A DNA stretch of 64,000 nucleotides from Subdoligranulum variabile (GTDB lineage Bacteria; Bacillota; Clostridia; Oscillospirales; Ruminococcaceae), in the NCBI GenBank assembly GCA_003343905.1, contig QAKI01000043.1, positions 142,569 through 206,568 of the forward strand. Reading direction: 5' to 3'. The notes beneath the pieces are model-generated. The model saw only the letters and a list, made by a program, of their open reading frames with translations. It ran no database searches and was not told where the DNA came from. A program made the position numbers and the translations under genes. The stretch's first letter is position 1; every line of letters starts with the position of its first letter. Shown piece after piece: positions 40,813-49,048 of this stretch.

Positions 40813-41946
40813 TTACATTCCCATCAGGGTCAGGATCAGGCCGCCGGCGATGACCGACGCGATCTGGCCGGAAACATTGACGCTGATGGAGTACATCAGC
40901 AGGAAATTCTGGTTGTCCTCGGCAAGGCCCATCTGGTTGACCACACGGCCGCTCATGGGGAAAGCCGAGATACCGGCCGCGCCGATCATCGGGTTGATCT
41001 TCTTGCCCTCCGGCAGGAACAGGTTCAGCAGCTTGGCAAACATCACGCCGCCCGCCGTGTCGAACACGAAGGCCACCAGGCCCAGGCCCATGATGAGCAG
41101 GGTGTCGAACTTGACGAACTTGTCGGCGGTCATCTGGCCGGCCACCGTCAGGCCCAGCACGATGGTAATCAGGTTCGCCAGCACGTTCTGCGCGGTCTCA
41201 GACAGAGAGTTCAGCACGCCGCATTCGCGGATCAGGTTGCCGAACATCAGGAAGCCGACCAGCGCCACGCTGGCGGGCGCGATCATGCCGGCCAGGATGG
41301 TGACGACGATGGGGAACAGGATCTTGGTGGTCTTGGTCACGCTGCCCTTGCGGTACGGCATGCGGATCATGCGCTCTTTCTTGGTGGTGCACAGGCGGAT
41401 GACCGGCGGCTGCACGATGGGCACCAGCGCCATATAGCTGTAGGCCGCCACCATGATGGCGCCCAGGTACTTGCTGCCCAGGGTGTTTGCCACGAAGATC
41501 GACGTGGGACCGTCGGCCGCGCCGATGACGGCGATGGAAGCCGCGTCCGGCAGGTCAAAGAACAGGCCCGACAGCGCCAGCGTGAAGAAGATGCCGAACT
41601 GCGCCGCCGCGCCGAACAGCATCAGCCAGGGTTTTTCCAGCAGGGGGCCGAAGTCGATCATCGCGCCGATGCCGATGAACAGCAGCAGCGGGAACAGTTC
41701 GTTGGACATGCCCGCTTCAAACAGCGCGGAGATGGGGCCCTCGGTATCGCCCTGGGTGATCGCGCCCGAAAGCGGCAGGTTCACCAGGATCGCGCCGAAG
41801 CCCATGGGGACCAGCAGGCTCGGCTCCATCTTTCTGACGATGCCCAGGTAGACCAGCAGGCCGCCGATGGCCCACATGACCACCATCTGCCAGGTCAGGT
41901 TGCCGAAATTCGAGAACAGCCCGGCAAAGGTTTGCAGAATATCCAT
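40813..41946 (-). CDS. oadB: Sodium ion-translocating decarboxylase beta subunit
   Basis: 377 residues, 9-11 helices. The membrane engine of oxaloacetate/glutaconyl-CoA/methylmalonyl-CoA decarboxylases, which exports Na+ on decarboxylation of carboxybiotin. Typical motifs: MGFGAILVNLPLSG, LLFIGIGAMIDFGPLLEKPW, AADGPTSIFVANTLGSKYLGAIMVAAYSYMALVPIVQPPV (with the Asp of the Na+ path in GAADGPTSI), and GAAGISAFPMSGRVVNQMGL. The catalytic alpha subunit and biotin carrier are not in the window, so substrate is unknown. The gene is led by a structured attenuator. Confidence 0.95.
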   Translation of the reverse strand: MDILQTFAGLFSNFGNLTWQMVVMWAIGGLLVYLGIVRKMEPSLLVPMGFGAILVNLPLSGAITQGDTEGPISALFEAGMSNELFPLLLFIGIGAMIDFGPLLEKPWLMLFGAAAQFGIFFTLALSGLFFDLPDAASIAVIGAADGPTSIFVANTLGSKYLGAIMVAAYSYMALVPIVQPPVIRLCTTKKERMIRMPYRKGSVTKTTKILFPIVVTILAGMIAPASVALVGFLMFGNLIRECGVLNSLSETAQNVLANLITIVLGLTVAGQMTADKFVKFDTLLIMGLGLVAFVFDTAGGVMFAKLLNLFLPEGKKINPMIGAAGISAFPMSGRVVNQMGLAEDNQNFLLMYSISVNVSGQIASVIAGGLILTLMGM

Positions 41947-41983
41947 GTTGAGAGATTCCTCCTTGTTTTTTATGGGAGTAAAG

Positions 41984-42123
41984 CAAAAAAAGACTTTTAC
42001 CGCAGCGGTGCCCGCCGCGGCAAAAGTCTCAGTGCTCAGGTAGGGCCCCGGGGCGCGTGCACCCGTGATGACGAAGCCGAACGCGCGGTCTGCTCGGAGC
42101 CGTGCCGCTTACTCCCTTTTGCC
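41984..42123 (-). promoter_or_regulatory. Riboswitch-like attenuator leader of oadB (yybP-ykoY-like)
   Basis: Read on the minus strand. A closing stem pairs GGCAAAAG (42116-42123) with CTTTTGCC (42019-42026). Inside it, next to the 5' arm, stands GGGAGTAAGC; in the middle the stem GCGCGT/ACGCGC encloses CGTCATCACGG; the 3' arm is preceded by CTGAGA. These elements resemble the GGGGAGUAGC, GUCGUCA and AGAC-CUUU blocks of the Mn2+-sensing yybP-ykoY family. The 3' arm is also the left side of a terminator, AGACTTTTGCCGC with GCGGTAAAAGTCT (41991-42029), followed by six or seven T. Ligand binding that holds the closing stem would therefore switch the gene on. Family assignment is tentative; a Na+-sensing class is the main alternative. 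Confidence 0.65.
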
Positions 42124-42132
42124 TCGTGATTT

Positions 42133-42161
42133 AGTATAACAGTTCCCGCTGTGAAATACAA
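42133..42161 (-). promoter_or_regulatory. Sigma-A promoter of the oadB leader
   Basis: Minus-strand TTGTAT (42156-42161) and TATACT (42133-42138), 17-nt spacer. Transcription would start near 42126, just before the closing stem of the leader. Confidence 0.78.
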
Positions 42162-42217
42162 GACGCGAAGGTGCAAAAGAGCTGCGATGTTTTTTGGGCA
42201 GTCTGACCAAAAATGTG

Positions 42218-42246
42218 TTGACAAATGCCGCGCTTACCGCTATGAT
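42218..42246 (+). promoter_or_regulatory. Sigma-A promoter of the sigma-factor gene
   Basis: TTGACA (42218-42223) and TATGAT (42241-42246), 17-nt spacer: essentially consensus. Confidence 0.85.
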
Positions 42247-42281
42247 AGAGATGTTCGTATCTGCCAAGTGGAGAGTTTTTC

Positions 42282-42827
42282 ATGCAAAGAGTGGACGATG
42301 ATCTTCTGGCGCGCGCGCAACAGGGGGAGGAAGCAGCACTGGCTGCCCTGATCGCCCGTATGATGCCGGCGATCCGCAAGGGGGCTGCTGCATTCCGGGC
42401 GCCCGGCCTTGATTTTGAGGACGCCGTGCAGGAAGGGCTGATCGGTCTGTTCCAGGCGGTGCGGGGCTACCGTCCCGCCCAGGGCACGCCCTTTGCGGCG
42501 TATGCCGCCGCCTGCATCCACCATGCGCAGCAGGATGCGCAGCGCGCGGCTCTGCGCAAAAAGCACGCGCCGCTGAATTTCAGCGTGCCGCTGCCGGACG
42601 CCGAGCATATCACCCAGCCGGGGCCGGAGGAACTGGCCATCGAAGGGGAGCGGTATGCCGCCACCCTGCAGCGTGTGCAGACAGACCTGTCCGCCCTGGA
42701 ACGCCGGGCGCTGGTCGCCAGTGTCCACGGGCAGTCCGTGGCGCGCACGGCACAGGAACTTGGCGTTTCCCCCAAAACCGTGGCCAACGCGCTGGCCCGC
42801 GCACGCCGCAAACTTCGCGGCGCGTGA
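42282..42827 (+). CDS. Sigma-70 family RNA polymerase sigma factor
   Basis: 181 residues. Region 2 is seen as DDLLARAQQGEEAALAALIARMMPAIRKGAAAFRAPGLDFEDAVQEGLIGLFQAVRGYRPAQGTPFAAYAAACI; region 4 as LSALERRALVASVHGQSVARTAQELGVSPKTVANALARARRKLR. The EDAVQEGLIGLFQAVRGY motif resembles SigH/SigK-like minor sigmas of Clostridia rather than extracytoplasmic ones. No anti-sigma gene is adjacent. Monocistronic, transcribed from a near-consensus promoter divergent from oadB. Confidence 0.9.
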   Translation: MQRVDDDLLARAQQGEEAALAALIARMMPAIRKGAAAFRAPGLDFEDAVQEGLIGLFQAVRGYRPAQGTPFAAYAAACIHHAQQDAQRAALRKKHAPLNFSVPLPDAEHITQPGPEELAIEGERYAATLQRVQTDLSALERRALVASVHGQSVARTAQELGVSPKTVANALARARRKLRGA

Positions 42828-42962
42828 TCCCATCAGGATTCAGGCACTTGCCTGGTCATATTACAACTTGCCCCAGTAGCGCCTAAAACACTCCGTTGGT
42901 CCGTTCCATATGCGTTGGTTTAGATTCTTCCGCGGGCAAAACAAACAGAGGAGATACCCATT

Positions 42963-43241
42963 ATGTTCGAAGACAAGACTTTGGTATGCAAGGATTGCGG
43001 CAAGGAATTTGTTTGGACTGCCGGCGAGCAGGAGTTCTATGCCAGCCGTGGCTTTGAAAACCAGCCCCAGCGTTGCAAGCCCTGCCGCGATGCCCGCAAG
43101 AACGCGACCCGTGGCGAGCGCCAGATGTTTGACGCCGTCTGCGCCAACTGCGGCAAGGCCTGCAAGGTTCCCTTCCAGCCCCGTGAAGACCGCCCGGTTT
43201 ACTGCAGCGAGTGCTTCGCCAAGATGAAAGAGAACGGCTGA
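42963..43241 (+). CDS. Zinc-ribbon protein with four CxxC motifs
   Basis: 92 residues. Two zinc-binding units: CKDCGKEFVWTAGEQEFYASRGFENQPQRCKPC (zf-trcl type) and CANCGKACKVPFQPREDRPVYCSEC, the CxxC-x17-CxxC type. The protein is small and basic, and probably binds nucleic acid or a protein complex; the exact role is unknown. Preceded by GAGGAG and a leader of about 130 nt without obvious gene; followed by its own terminator. Confidence 0.88.
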   Translation: MFEDKTLVCKDCGKEFVWTAGEQEFYASRGFENQPQRCKPCRDARKNATRGERQMFDAVCANCGKACKVPFQPREDRPVYCSECFAKMKENG

Positions 43242-43287
43242 TCTGCGCGTGTAAACGTACAGCAAAAGTTTGAACTTCCACTCCGCA

Positions 43288-43309
43288 CCCTGGCCGGTTC
43301 CGGCCGGGG
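43288..43309 (+). terminator. Terminator of the zinc-ribbon gene
   Basis: Arms CCCTGGCCGG (43288-43297) and CCGGCCGGGG (43300-43309) with a two-base loop, then GCGCGGTTTGTTTTTTG. Confidence 0.8.
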
Positions 43310-43335
43310 CGCGGTTTGTTTTTTGGGGGATGTGT

Positions 43336-44775
43336 ATGCTTCGTACCGCAAAAGCGAAACAGGCCCTGTGGTGCGCCCTGCTGGCGGCAGCGGCGCTGTT
43401 CCTGTGCAGCAAGTCCTCGCCGCTGTTCGTGCTGAACGACTGGATGGACGCCAACATCTTTTTTACCATGGGCAAGTCCATGTTCGAGGGCAAGGTGCTC
43501 TACCGGGACGTGTTCGACCACAAAGGCCCGGTGCTGTACCTGCTCTACGGGCTGGGCTGGCTGCTGGACCATACGGGCTTTACCGGCGTGTGGCTGCTGG
43601 AAGTGGCGGCCTTCGCCTGCTTCCTCTTTTTCAGTTTGCGCACAGTCTCCCTGTTTTTGCCGGCACCGCTCTGCCCGGCATGGGCCGCGGTGCCTGCCGC
43701 TGTGATCGCGGCCAGCCGGGCGTTTTCCCACGGCGGCAGCGCCGAGGAATTTCTGCTGCCCTTTCTGGCGGCGGCGCTGTACTGCCTGCTGCGCGCTTTG
43801 CAGACCGGGCGGCAGGTGCCGCTGTGGGCGGTGTGCATTCAGGGCGCGCTGGCGGGCTGCGCCCTGTGGCTCAAGTACACGGTGCTGGGGTTCTATCTCG
43901 CCTGGGTGCTGGTACTGACGGTCTGGTATGTCCGGCACGGCTGGCAGCGGGCACTGGCCCAAAGCTGCGGGGCCTATCTCGGCGGCGTGGCGCTGGCTAC
44001 GCTGCCCTGGGCGGTCTATTTTGGGGCGCACGGCGCGCTGCCCGACTGGTTCACCGTCTATTTCTACGATAACCTGTTCCTCTATTCGGGCAGCGGCGGC
44101 CCGCTGGATTTTGTCCGCCACCTGTGGTGGGCGGTGCGGGACGCGCTGCCCGGTATGGGCCTGTTCCTGCTGTTTCTTGTGTGGGCGGCTTTCCGCCGGC
44201 GGCGGGTGGCGGCCGCGGTCTGCGTGTTGGCGGCCGGTCTGGCGGGCACCAGCCTGATGGGCGGGTATCTTGTTTACTACGGGCTGGTGCTGGCGGTGTT
44301 CGCGCCGCTGGGCCTTGTGCCGCTGGCGCTGCTGGCGGCGCAGGTCCGGGCACCCCGTTGGGGCAGAATGGCCGCGCCCTGGGCGCTGGTGCTGGCGGGG
44401 GCGGCGTTCTGCTGGTTCCTCAGCCCCAACCGCGCCCTGCGGGGCCGCGCGCCGGAAAGCCTGCCCCAGATGCGCTTTGCCGCCCGGATCATCGCCGGGG
44501 AAGACCCCAGCCTGCTCAACTACGGCACGCTGGACGGCGGCTTTTACACGGCAGCGGGGGTCCTGCCGCCTGCGCGGTATTTCTGTGTGACCAATATGCC
44601 GCTGGAAGGCCAGTGGGAGGAACAGAACGCCCTGCTGGAAAACGGTGCGGTGGAATACGCTGTGGCCCTGGTGGGCGACCTGGAACAGCGGTTCCCGCAT
44701 TACCGCTGCGTGGACCAGTGCACTTATGACGGCGGCGAGGGGACCGTCACCTGGTATCTGTACCAGCGGCAATAA
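43336..44775 (+). CDS. Multi-helix membrane protein, GT39/ArnT-like glycosyltransferase
   Basis: About 479 residues, at least 10 helices. The N-terminal part has the GT-C pattern: VLNDWMDANIFFTMGKSMFEGKVLYRDVFDHKGPVLYLLYGLGW, where the Asp-rich first loop and D(H)KGP motif are typical of PMT/ArnT-like glycosyltransferases that use polyprenyl-phosphate sugars. The C-terminal soluble tail holds YGTLDGGFYTAAGVLPPARYFCVTNMP. It would act at the outer membrane leaflet on envelope polymers. Start: the ATG at 43336 is preferred (GGGGGATG six bases before it); 43330 is also possible. Confidence 0.8.
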   Translation: MLRTAKAKQALWCALLAAAALFLCSKSSPLFVLNDWMDANIFFTMGKSMFEGKVLYRDVFDHKGPVLYLLYGLGWLLDHTGFTGVWLLEVAAFACFLFFSLRTVSLFLPAPLCPAWAAVPAAVIAASRAFSHGGSAEEFLLPFLAAALYCLLRALQTGRQVPLWAVCIQGALAGCALWLKYTVLGFYLAWVLVLTVWYVRHGWQRALAQSCGAYLGGVALATLPWAVYFGAHGALPDWFTVYFYDNLFLYSGSGGPLDFVRHLWWAVRDALPGMGLFLLFLVWAAFRRRRVAAAVCVLAAGLAGTSLMGGYLVYYGLVLAVFAPLGLVPLALLAAQVRAPRWGRMAAPWALVLAGAAFCWFLSPNRALRGRAPESLPQMRFAARIIAGEDPSLLNYGTLDGGFYTAAGVLPPARYFCVTNMPLEGQWEEQNALLENGAVEYAVALVGDLEQRFPHYRCVDQCTYDGGEGTVTWYLYQRQ

Positions 44776-44779
44776 CGAT

Positions 44780-44808
44780 TTGCGCTTTTGGCGCGGTTGC
44801 GGTATAAT
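44780..44808 (+). promoter_or_regulatory. Sigma-A promoter of the DUF2142 gene
   Basis: TTGCGC (44780-44785) and TATAAT (44803-44808), 17-nt spacer. A second TATAAT (44893-44898) nearer the gene has no good -35. Confidence 0.65.
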
Positions 44809-44942
44809 AGCCACGGGCACGGTTTCCCCTGCATCCATGTGCGGCGGCCCGCCGCCGGATGTGCAATGCTGCCATGCCGCCCTGCGCCATGGTATAATCA
44901 CACCGTTCCCCGCAAATCCTGTAAAAGAAAGGCGGCGATCCG

Positions 44943-47210
44943 ATGCCGAAACCTTTGCGGCTGCGCCGTGTACTGGCGGCCCTGGCTGTCGCCCTGCTGG
45001 CAGCGGGCGCCGTGTGGATGCTCTGCCGTTGGGTCGGCTACGACCTGCAGGAGCGCCTTGGCAACCAGCCCGTCTATGAGATCATCAACGACGACTACAG
45101 CCAGATCATCGACCTGCCGGAGGAGGGCCTCACGCAGGAGATCCCGCTCGAAGCGGGGCAGCCCCTGTACGGCGTGCGCTTCAAATTCAGCACCCACGGG
45201 CAGCTTTACAAATCCGGCATGGTCATGGTCGATATCTACAGCGGCAGCGGCGACCTGGTCGCCCAGACGGCCGGGAACTTCCTGAACATCTTCGACGATA
45301 CCTTCACGGAATTTGTGATGGAGAACCCCTATGTGCCCGAAACGGACGAAACGATCTGGGTACATCTATATAATGCGGTGCCATGGGACGGCCCGCTGGG
45401 TCTTTGGGCCAGCGAAGGCGAAGTGACGGGCATGCCGCTGTATGCCGGTACGGAGGGGGGCACTGCCCTTGACGCCACGCTGGCCGTGCAAAGGGTGAGC
45501 GACTATTCCGGTTCCTGGCCCGCTGCGCTGGCCGGGCAGTTGGCCGCGCCGCTGGCGGTTGCGGCCTTCCTGGCGGTTTTGCTGGCGGTGCTGCACGCGC
45601 CGCTGGCGCTGCTGGTGGCGGCGGCCGGGCTGGCGCTGGGCTGCGGCTTCCTGCATGTGACCCCCGCGCTGGTGGCCCCCGACGAATACACCCATCTTGC
45701 GGCGGCCTATGAGCTGGCCAGCGTTTGGAGCGGGGAAGACCCCGCCGACGAAACGGGCAAGCTGCGGGTGCGCGCCTGCGACGCCCCCTATTTCGGGACC
45801 AAAACGGGCGACATCGGCATCCTTGCCTACAAGGCCCAGGAACAGGCCCGGCAGGAGGGACCGGGCAGCCCCAACGAACTGACCGAAGTGAGCGAGGCCG
45901 ACGCCGGGCAGGGCAGCGGAAGCTACTGGGCCCAAGCTGCCGGTATCTGGCTTGCCCGTACTCAGGGCGAAAACTTCTACACCATGCTGGATTACGGCCG
46001 TACGGCCAACCTGATCCTGTATCTGGTGCTGGCGGCGCTGGCCGTGGCGCTGGCGCCGGGGGCGCTGCGGGGCATCTTTGCCTGCGTGGCGCTGCTGCCC
46101 ATGCCGCTGCAGCTGGCGGCCAGCCTTTCGCCGGATGCGGAGGTGCTGGGCGTCGTGTTCCTGTTCACGGCGTTCTGCATGGCGCTGCGCCACCGGCGTG
46201 CCGCGCGCTGGCAGATCGTGCTGCTGGCGGTGCTGACGGCGGCCGTGGCCCCGGCCAAGGCCATCTATCTGCCGGTGGTGCTGCTGTGCCTGCTGATCCC
46301 GCCGCAGCATCTGGACCCGCGCAAAGATCTTTCGGCGCCGTTTGCGCTGCCCTTTGCGGGGCCTGTCGCGCCGGGGCGTCTGGTACAGGCGGGCCTGCTG
46401 GCGCTGGCGGCCCTGCTGTGGGTGCTCTCGAACGGGTCCGAACTGGCCTACGCCGCGCGGGATATGAACACCGCGCTGGTGGCGATCGGCGGCGTGGCGG
46501 CAGTCCTGCTGCTGGTGCTGGCGGCTGTGCTTTACCTGCGGCTGCGGCGTGACCCGGTCAAGCGGCGCGCCTTCCGCTGGGGGGCGGCGGCCTTCCTTGC
46601 GCTGGCCGCGGTGGGCGGCGTTTACGCCCTGACCCATATGGGCGGCTGTCTGGCCCCTGACCAGCTTTTGATGGTCCACCCCAACGGCGACTCCATCTGG
46701 ACGTATTCCTTCGGGTATATCTGCCGCAACATCCCGGCCACGGTCAAACTGCTGCTGCGCACCCTGCCGGAACAGGGCGCGCTCTGGCTGCAGGGGCTGC
46801 TGGGCACGACGCTGGGCGAGCCCATCGTCTACCGCATCGACGTGAGCTGGCTGCTGGGCATCGGGCTTTTGCTGGCGCTGCTGGCGGCTGCCCTGCCGGT
46901 GCAGGGGCAGACTTCGCCGCTGACCCGGCGCGCGTCCTGGGGCGGGGCGGCGATCCTGCTCTGCGTGGTGCTGGCGGTGCTGGCCGCGGCCCTCAACTGG
47001 ACGCCCATCAACTACCAGACCCTTTTCGGCATGCAGGGGCGCTACCTGCTGCCGGTGCTGCCGCTGGCGCTGCTGCTGGTGCGCGGCAGCCGCCTGTTCA
47101 CGGCGCGGCGCAGCGTGGCCCATGGCGCGGCGCTGTCCGTCGCACTGCTCACCTTGTTGACCCAGCTCCAGGGATTCGGTTTGTACGCTTCCTGGCAGCC
47201 GGTTTCATAA
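44943..47210 (+). CDS. DUF2142 family membrane protein
   Basis: 755 residues. One N-terminal helix, an extracytoplasmic beta-sandwich-like region of about 150 residues (YEIINDDYSQIIDLPEEGLTQ ... IWVHLYNAV), then at least 11 helices. The DUF2142 hallmarks are TPALVAPDEYTHLAAAYELAS (P-x-D-E-x-x-H), DYGRTANLILYLVLAALAV and LSPDAEVLGVVFLFTAF. The fold is GT-C-like, and family members are linked to cell-surface polysaccharide assembly. Together with the preceding GT39-like gene it may glycosylate or transfer an envelope polymer. Confidence 0.88.
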   Translation: MPKPLRLRRVLAALAVALLAAGAVWMLCRWVGYDLQERLGNQPVYEIINDDYSQIIDLPEEGLTQEIPLEAGQPLYGVRFKFSTHGQLYKSGMVMVDIYSGSGDLVAQTAGNFLNIFDDTFTEFVMENPYVPETDETIWVHLYNAVPWDGPLGLWASEGEVTGMPLYAGTEGGTALDATLAVQRVSDYSGSWPAALAGQLAAPLAVAAFLAVLLAVLHAPLALLVAAAGLALGCGFLHVTPALVAPDEYTHLAAAYELASVWSGEDPADETGKLRVRACDAPYFGTKTGDIGILAYKAQEQARQEGPGSPNELTEVSEADAGQGSGSYWAQAAGIWLARTQGENFYTMLDYGRTANLILYLVLAALAVALAPGALRGIFACVALLPMPLQLAASLSPDAEVLGVVFLFTAFCMALRHRRAARWQIVLLAVLTAAVAPAKAIYLPVVLLCLLIPPQHLDPRKDLSAPFALPFAGPVAPGRLVQAGLLALAALLWVLSNGSELAYAARDMNTALVAIGGVAAVLLLVLAAVLYLRLRRDPVKRRAFRWGAAAFLALAAVGGVYALTHMGGCLAPDQLLMVHPNGDSIWTYSFGYICRNIPATVKLLLRTLPEQGALWLQGLLGTTLGEPIVYRIDVSWLLGIGLLLALLAAALPVQGQTSPLTRRASWGGAAILLCVVLAVLAAALNWTPINYQTLFGMQGRYLLPVLPLALLLVRGSRLFTARRSVAHGAALSVALLTLLTQLQGFGLYASWQPVS

Positions 47211-47244
47211 AACAAAACGCTTTATCAGAAAGGAAAGGTTCCCT

Positions 47245-47451
47245 ATGACTGTTACCAAAGATACCATCATCGCCGAGATCCTGAACAACGACCCCGCGCA
47301 GGGCTGCGTGCCCATCTTCCTGGCTACCGGCATGCACTGCCTGGGCTGCATGGCCGCCCATGGCGAGACCGTGGAACAGGCCTGCGCCGTGCATGGCGTG
47401 GACCCCGACGCGCTGGTCGCCCAGTTGAATGAATACTTTGCCCGCCAGTAA
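47245..47451 (+). CDS. DUF1858 domain protein with CxxC
   Basis: 68 residues, a single DUF1858 domain: KDTIIAEILNNDPAQGCVPIFLATGMHCLGCMAAHGETVEQACAVHGVD. The MHCLGC motif is a thioredoxin-like CxxC thought to be redox- or metal-active; the function is not established. Strong ribosome-binding site (AAAGGAAAGG). Its last 23 nt overlap the trmK start, implying coupled translation. Confidence 0.9.
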   Translation: MTVTKDTIIAEILNNDPAQGCVPIFLATGMHCLGCMAAHGETVEQACAVHGVDPDALVAQLNEYFARQ

Positions 47452-48109
47452 TCCGCCCCGGCTGGACGCCCGGCTGGCGGCCGCCTTCGACTATGTACGG
47501 CCGGGCCATGTGGCGGCGGACATCGGCTGCGACCATGGCAAGCTGAGCGCCGCCCTGGCGGCCAGCGGGCGCTGCCCGCTGGTGCTGGCCTGCGACCTGC
47601 GCCCCGACCCGCTGGAAAAAGCGCGCCGGGCCTGCGCCCCCTACGGGGACGCGGTGCAGTGTCGCCTGGGTAGCGGGCTTTCGGTGCTGGCGCCCGGCGA
47701 AGCCGAGGACATCATCATCGCGGGCATGGGGGCGGAGACCATCATTGAAATTCTGGAAGCTGCCCCCTGGGTGTTCGACGCACGGTACAATCTGGTGCTG
47801 GTGCCCGCCACCAAGCACAGCATCCTGCGCCGCTGGCTGGCGCGGCGGGGCTTCGCCCTGCGGGGGGAGACCCTCTGCCATGCCGCCGGGCGGTGGTATG
47901 CAGTGATGAACGCCCGCTACGGCGCGGAACCCTGTGAACCGGACGGCCTTGCCTGCCTGTGCGGCCGTCTGGCCGGGCAGCCGGGCTTTGCCGCCTACTG
48001 TGCCCAGCAGAACGCCAAGCTGAAAAAATACCGCCGGGGCCTGGCCCCCGGCCCGGAAGCCGAAGCGGTGGACGCGCTGATCCGCCGCCTGGACGAACTT
48101 TCGGCATAA
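47429..48109 (+). CDS. trmK: tRNA (adenine22-N1)-methyltransferase
   Basis: 226 residues. Family features: RLDARLAAAFDYVRPGHVAADIGCDHGKLSAALA with the SAM-binding DIGCDHG, LACDLRPDPLEKARR, EDIIIAGMGAETIIEILE (catalytic GMG region) and LVPATKHSILRRWLARRGF. TrmK methylates N1 of A22 in tRNA-Ser and others. It begins inside the DUF1858 gene and is followed by the Nif3-like gene, its usual neighbour in Firmicutes. Confidence 0.93.
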   Translation: MNTLPASNPPRLDARLAAAFDYVRPGHVAADIGCDHGKLSAALAASGRCPLVLACDLRPDPLEKARRACAPYGDAVQCRLGSGLSVLAPGEAEDIIIAGMGAETIIEILEAAPWVFDARYNLVLVPATKHSILRRWLARRGFALRGETLCHAAGRWYAVMNARYGAEPCEPDGLACLCGRLAGQPGFAAYCAQQNAKLKKYRRGLAPGPEAEAVDALIRRLDELSA

Positions 48110-48168
48110 CAACACGGCGCACGGCCTGCACGGGCTGTGCGCCGTGTTGCTGCCGGGCGGTTTCGCGG

Positions 48169-48197
48169 TTGATTTTCCGCCGCCCATTCTTTATAAT
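48169..48197 (+). promoter_or_regulatory. Sigma-A promoter of the Nif3-like gene
   Basis: TTGATT (48169-48174) and TATAAT (48192-48197), 17-nt spacer; start codon 31 nt downstream. The hairpin AACACGGCGCAC/GTGCGCCGTGTT at 48111-48148 separates it from trmK. Confidence 0.7.
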
Positions 48198-48228
48198 GAT
48201 ACAATAGAAAACGAAGGAGATGTGCCTT

Positions 48229-48981
48229 ATGCCTGTGACCGTACAGGAGATCCTGCGGGAGCTCAAAGCCTTTGCCCCCACCGAACTGGCTTGCAACTGG
48301 GATAACGTCGGCCTGCTCGTGGACGCCGGGCGGCCCGTCAGCCGGGTGTTGACGGCGCTGGACATCACGGCGGACGTGGTGCGGGAAGCCGCCGCCCAGA
48401 GCTGCGAACTGATCGTCAGCCACCACCCTGTGATCTTCGACCCGCTCAAACGCATCGCGGCGGACGATGTTCCCGCGCTGCTGCTGCAAAACGGCATTTC
48501 GGCCATCTGTATGCACACCAATCTCGACGCGGCCCCCGGCGGCGTCAACGATACGCTGGCCGACACGCTGGGCATGGCACGGGAGGGCCGCCGGGAATTT
48601 GCCGACGGCTGCGGCCGCATCGGCACGGTGCCCGCCACGACGGCGACGGAACTGGCCCGCTTCTGCGCCGCCACGCTGCACAGCGGTGTGAAGTATGTGG
48701 ACAGCCCCCGCCCTGTGACCTGCCTGGCAGAAGTCAGCGGTGCGGGCGGCAGTTATCTGCAGCAGGCCATCGACGAGGGCGCCGACTGTCTGGTGACTGG
48801 CGAAGCCGCCCACCATATCGCCCTGCTTGCCAAACAGAAAGGCGTCGGGCTGGTGGTGGCGGGGCACTGGGGCACCGAACAGGCGGTGGCCGATGTGCTG
48901 GCCGCCCGGCTGACGGCGGCTTTCCCTGGACTGACGGCGGTCCACGCCGCCGCCGATACCGATCCCTACGCCTATCTGTGA
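48229..48981 (+). CDS. Nif3-like dinuclear metal centre protein
   Basis: 250 residues, Nif3/YqfO family (GTP cyclohydrolase 1 type 2 homologue). Metal ligands are visible in IVSHHPVIFDPL, CMHTNLDAAPGGVND and VAGHWGTEQ; DNVGLLVD near the start is also typical. It lacks the PII-like insert of long YqfO forms. The cellular role is not settled. Start at 48229 (MPVTVQEI) nine bases after GAAGGAG; an ATG three codons earlier lies too close to that site. Confidence 0.93.
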   Translation: MPVTVQEILRELKAFAPTELACNWDNVGLLVDAGRPVSRVLTALDITADVVREAAAQSCELIVSHHPVIFDPLKRIAADDVPALLLQNGISAICMHTNLDAAPGGVNDTLADTLGMAREGRREFADGCGRIGTVPATTATELARFCAATLHSGVKYVDSPRPVTCLAEVSGAGGSYLQQAIDEGADCLVTGEAAHHIALLAKQKGVGLVVAGHWGTEQAVADVLAARLTAAFPGLTAVHAAADTDPYAYL

Positions 48982-49048
48982 CGGCGGAAGGGCGGGGCGG
49001 ACCCGGAAGCGGGACGCTTCCGCCGCTACTGTAAAAGGAGGAAAGACC

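Noticed and set aside
42922..42940. Similarity of the zinc-ribbon gene leader to the rpsJ leader (both contain TAGATTCTT followed by CCG)
   Set aside because: The match is short and not accompanied by shared structure or spacing; chance is likely.
48111..48148. Strong hairpin after trmK as an intrinsic terminator
   Set aside because: The stem is good (AACACGGCGCAC with its complement) but there is no T-run behind it, so termination there is not supported.
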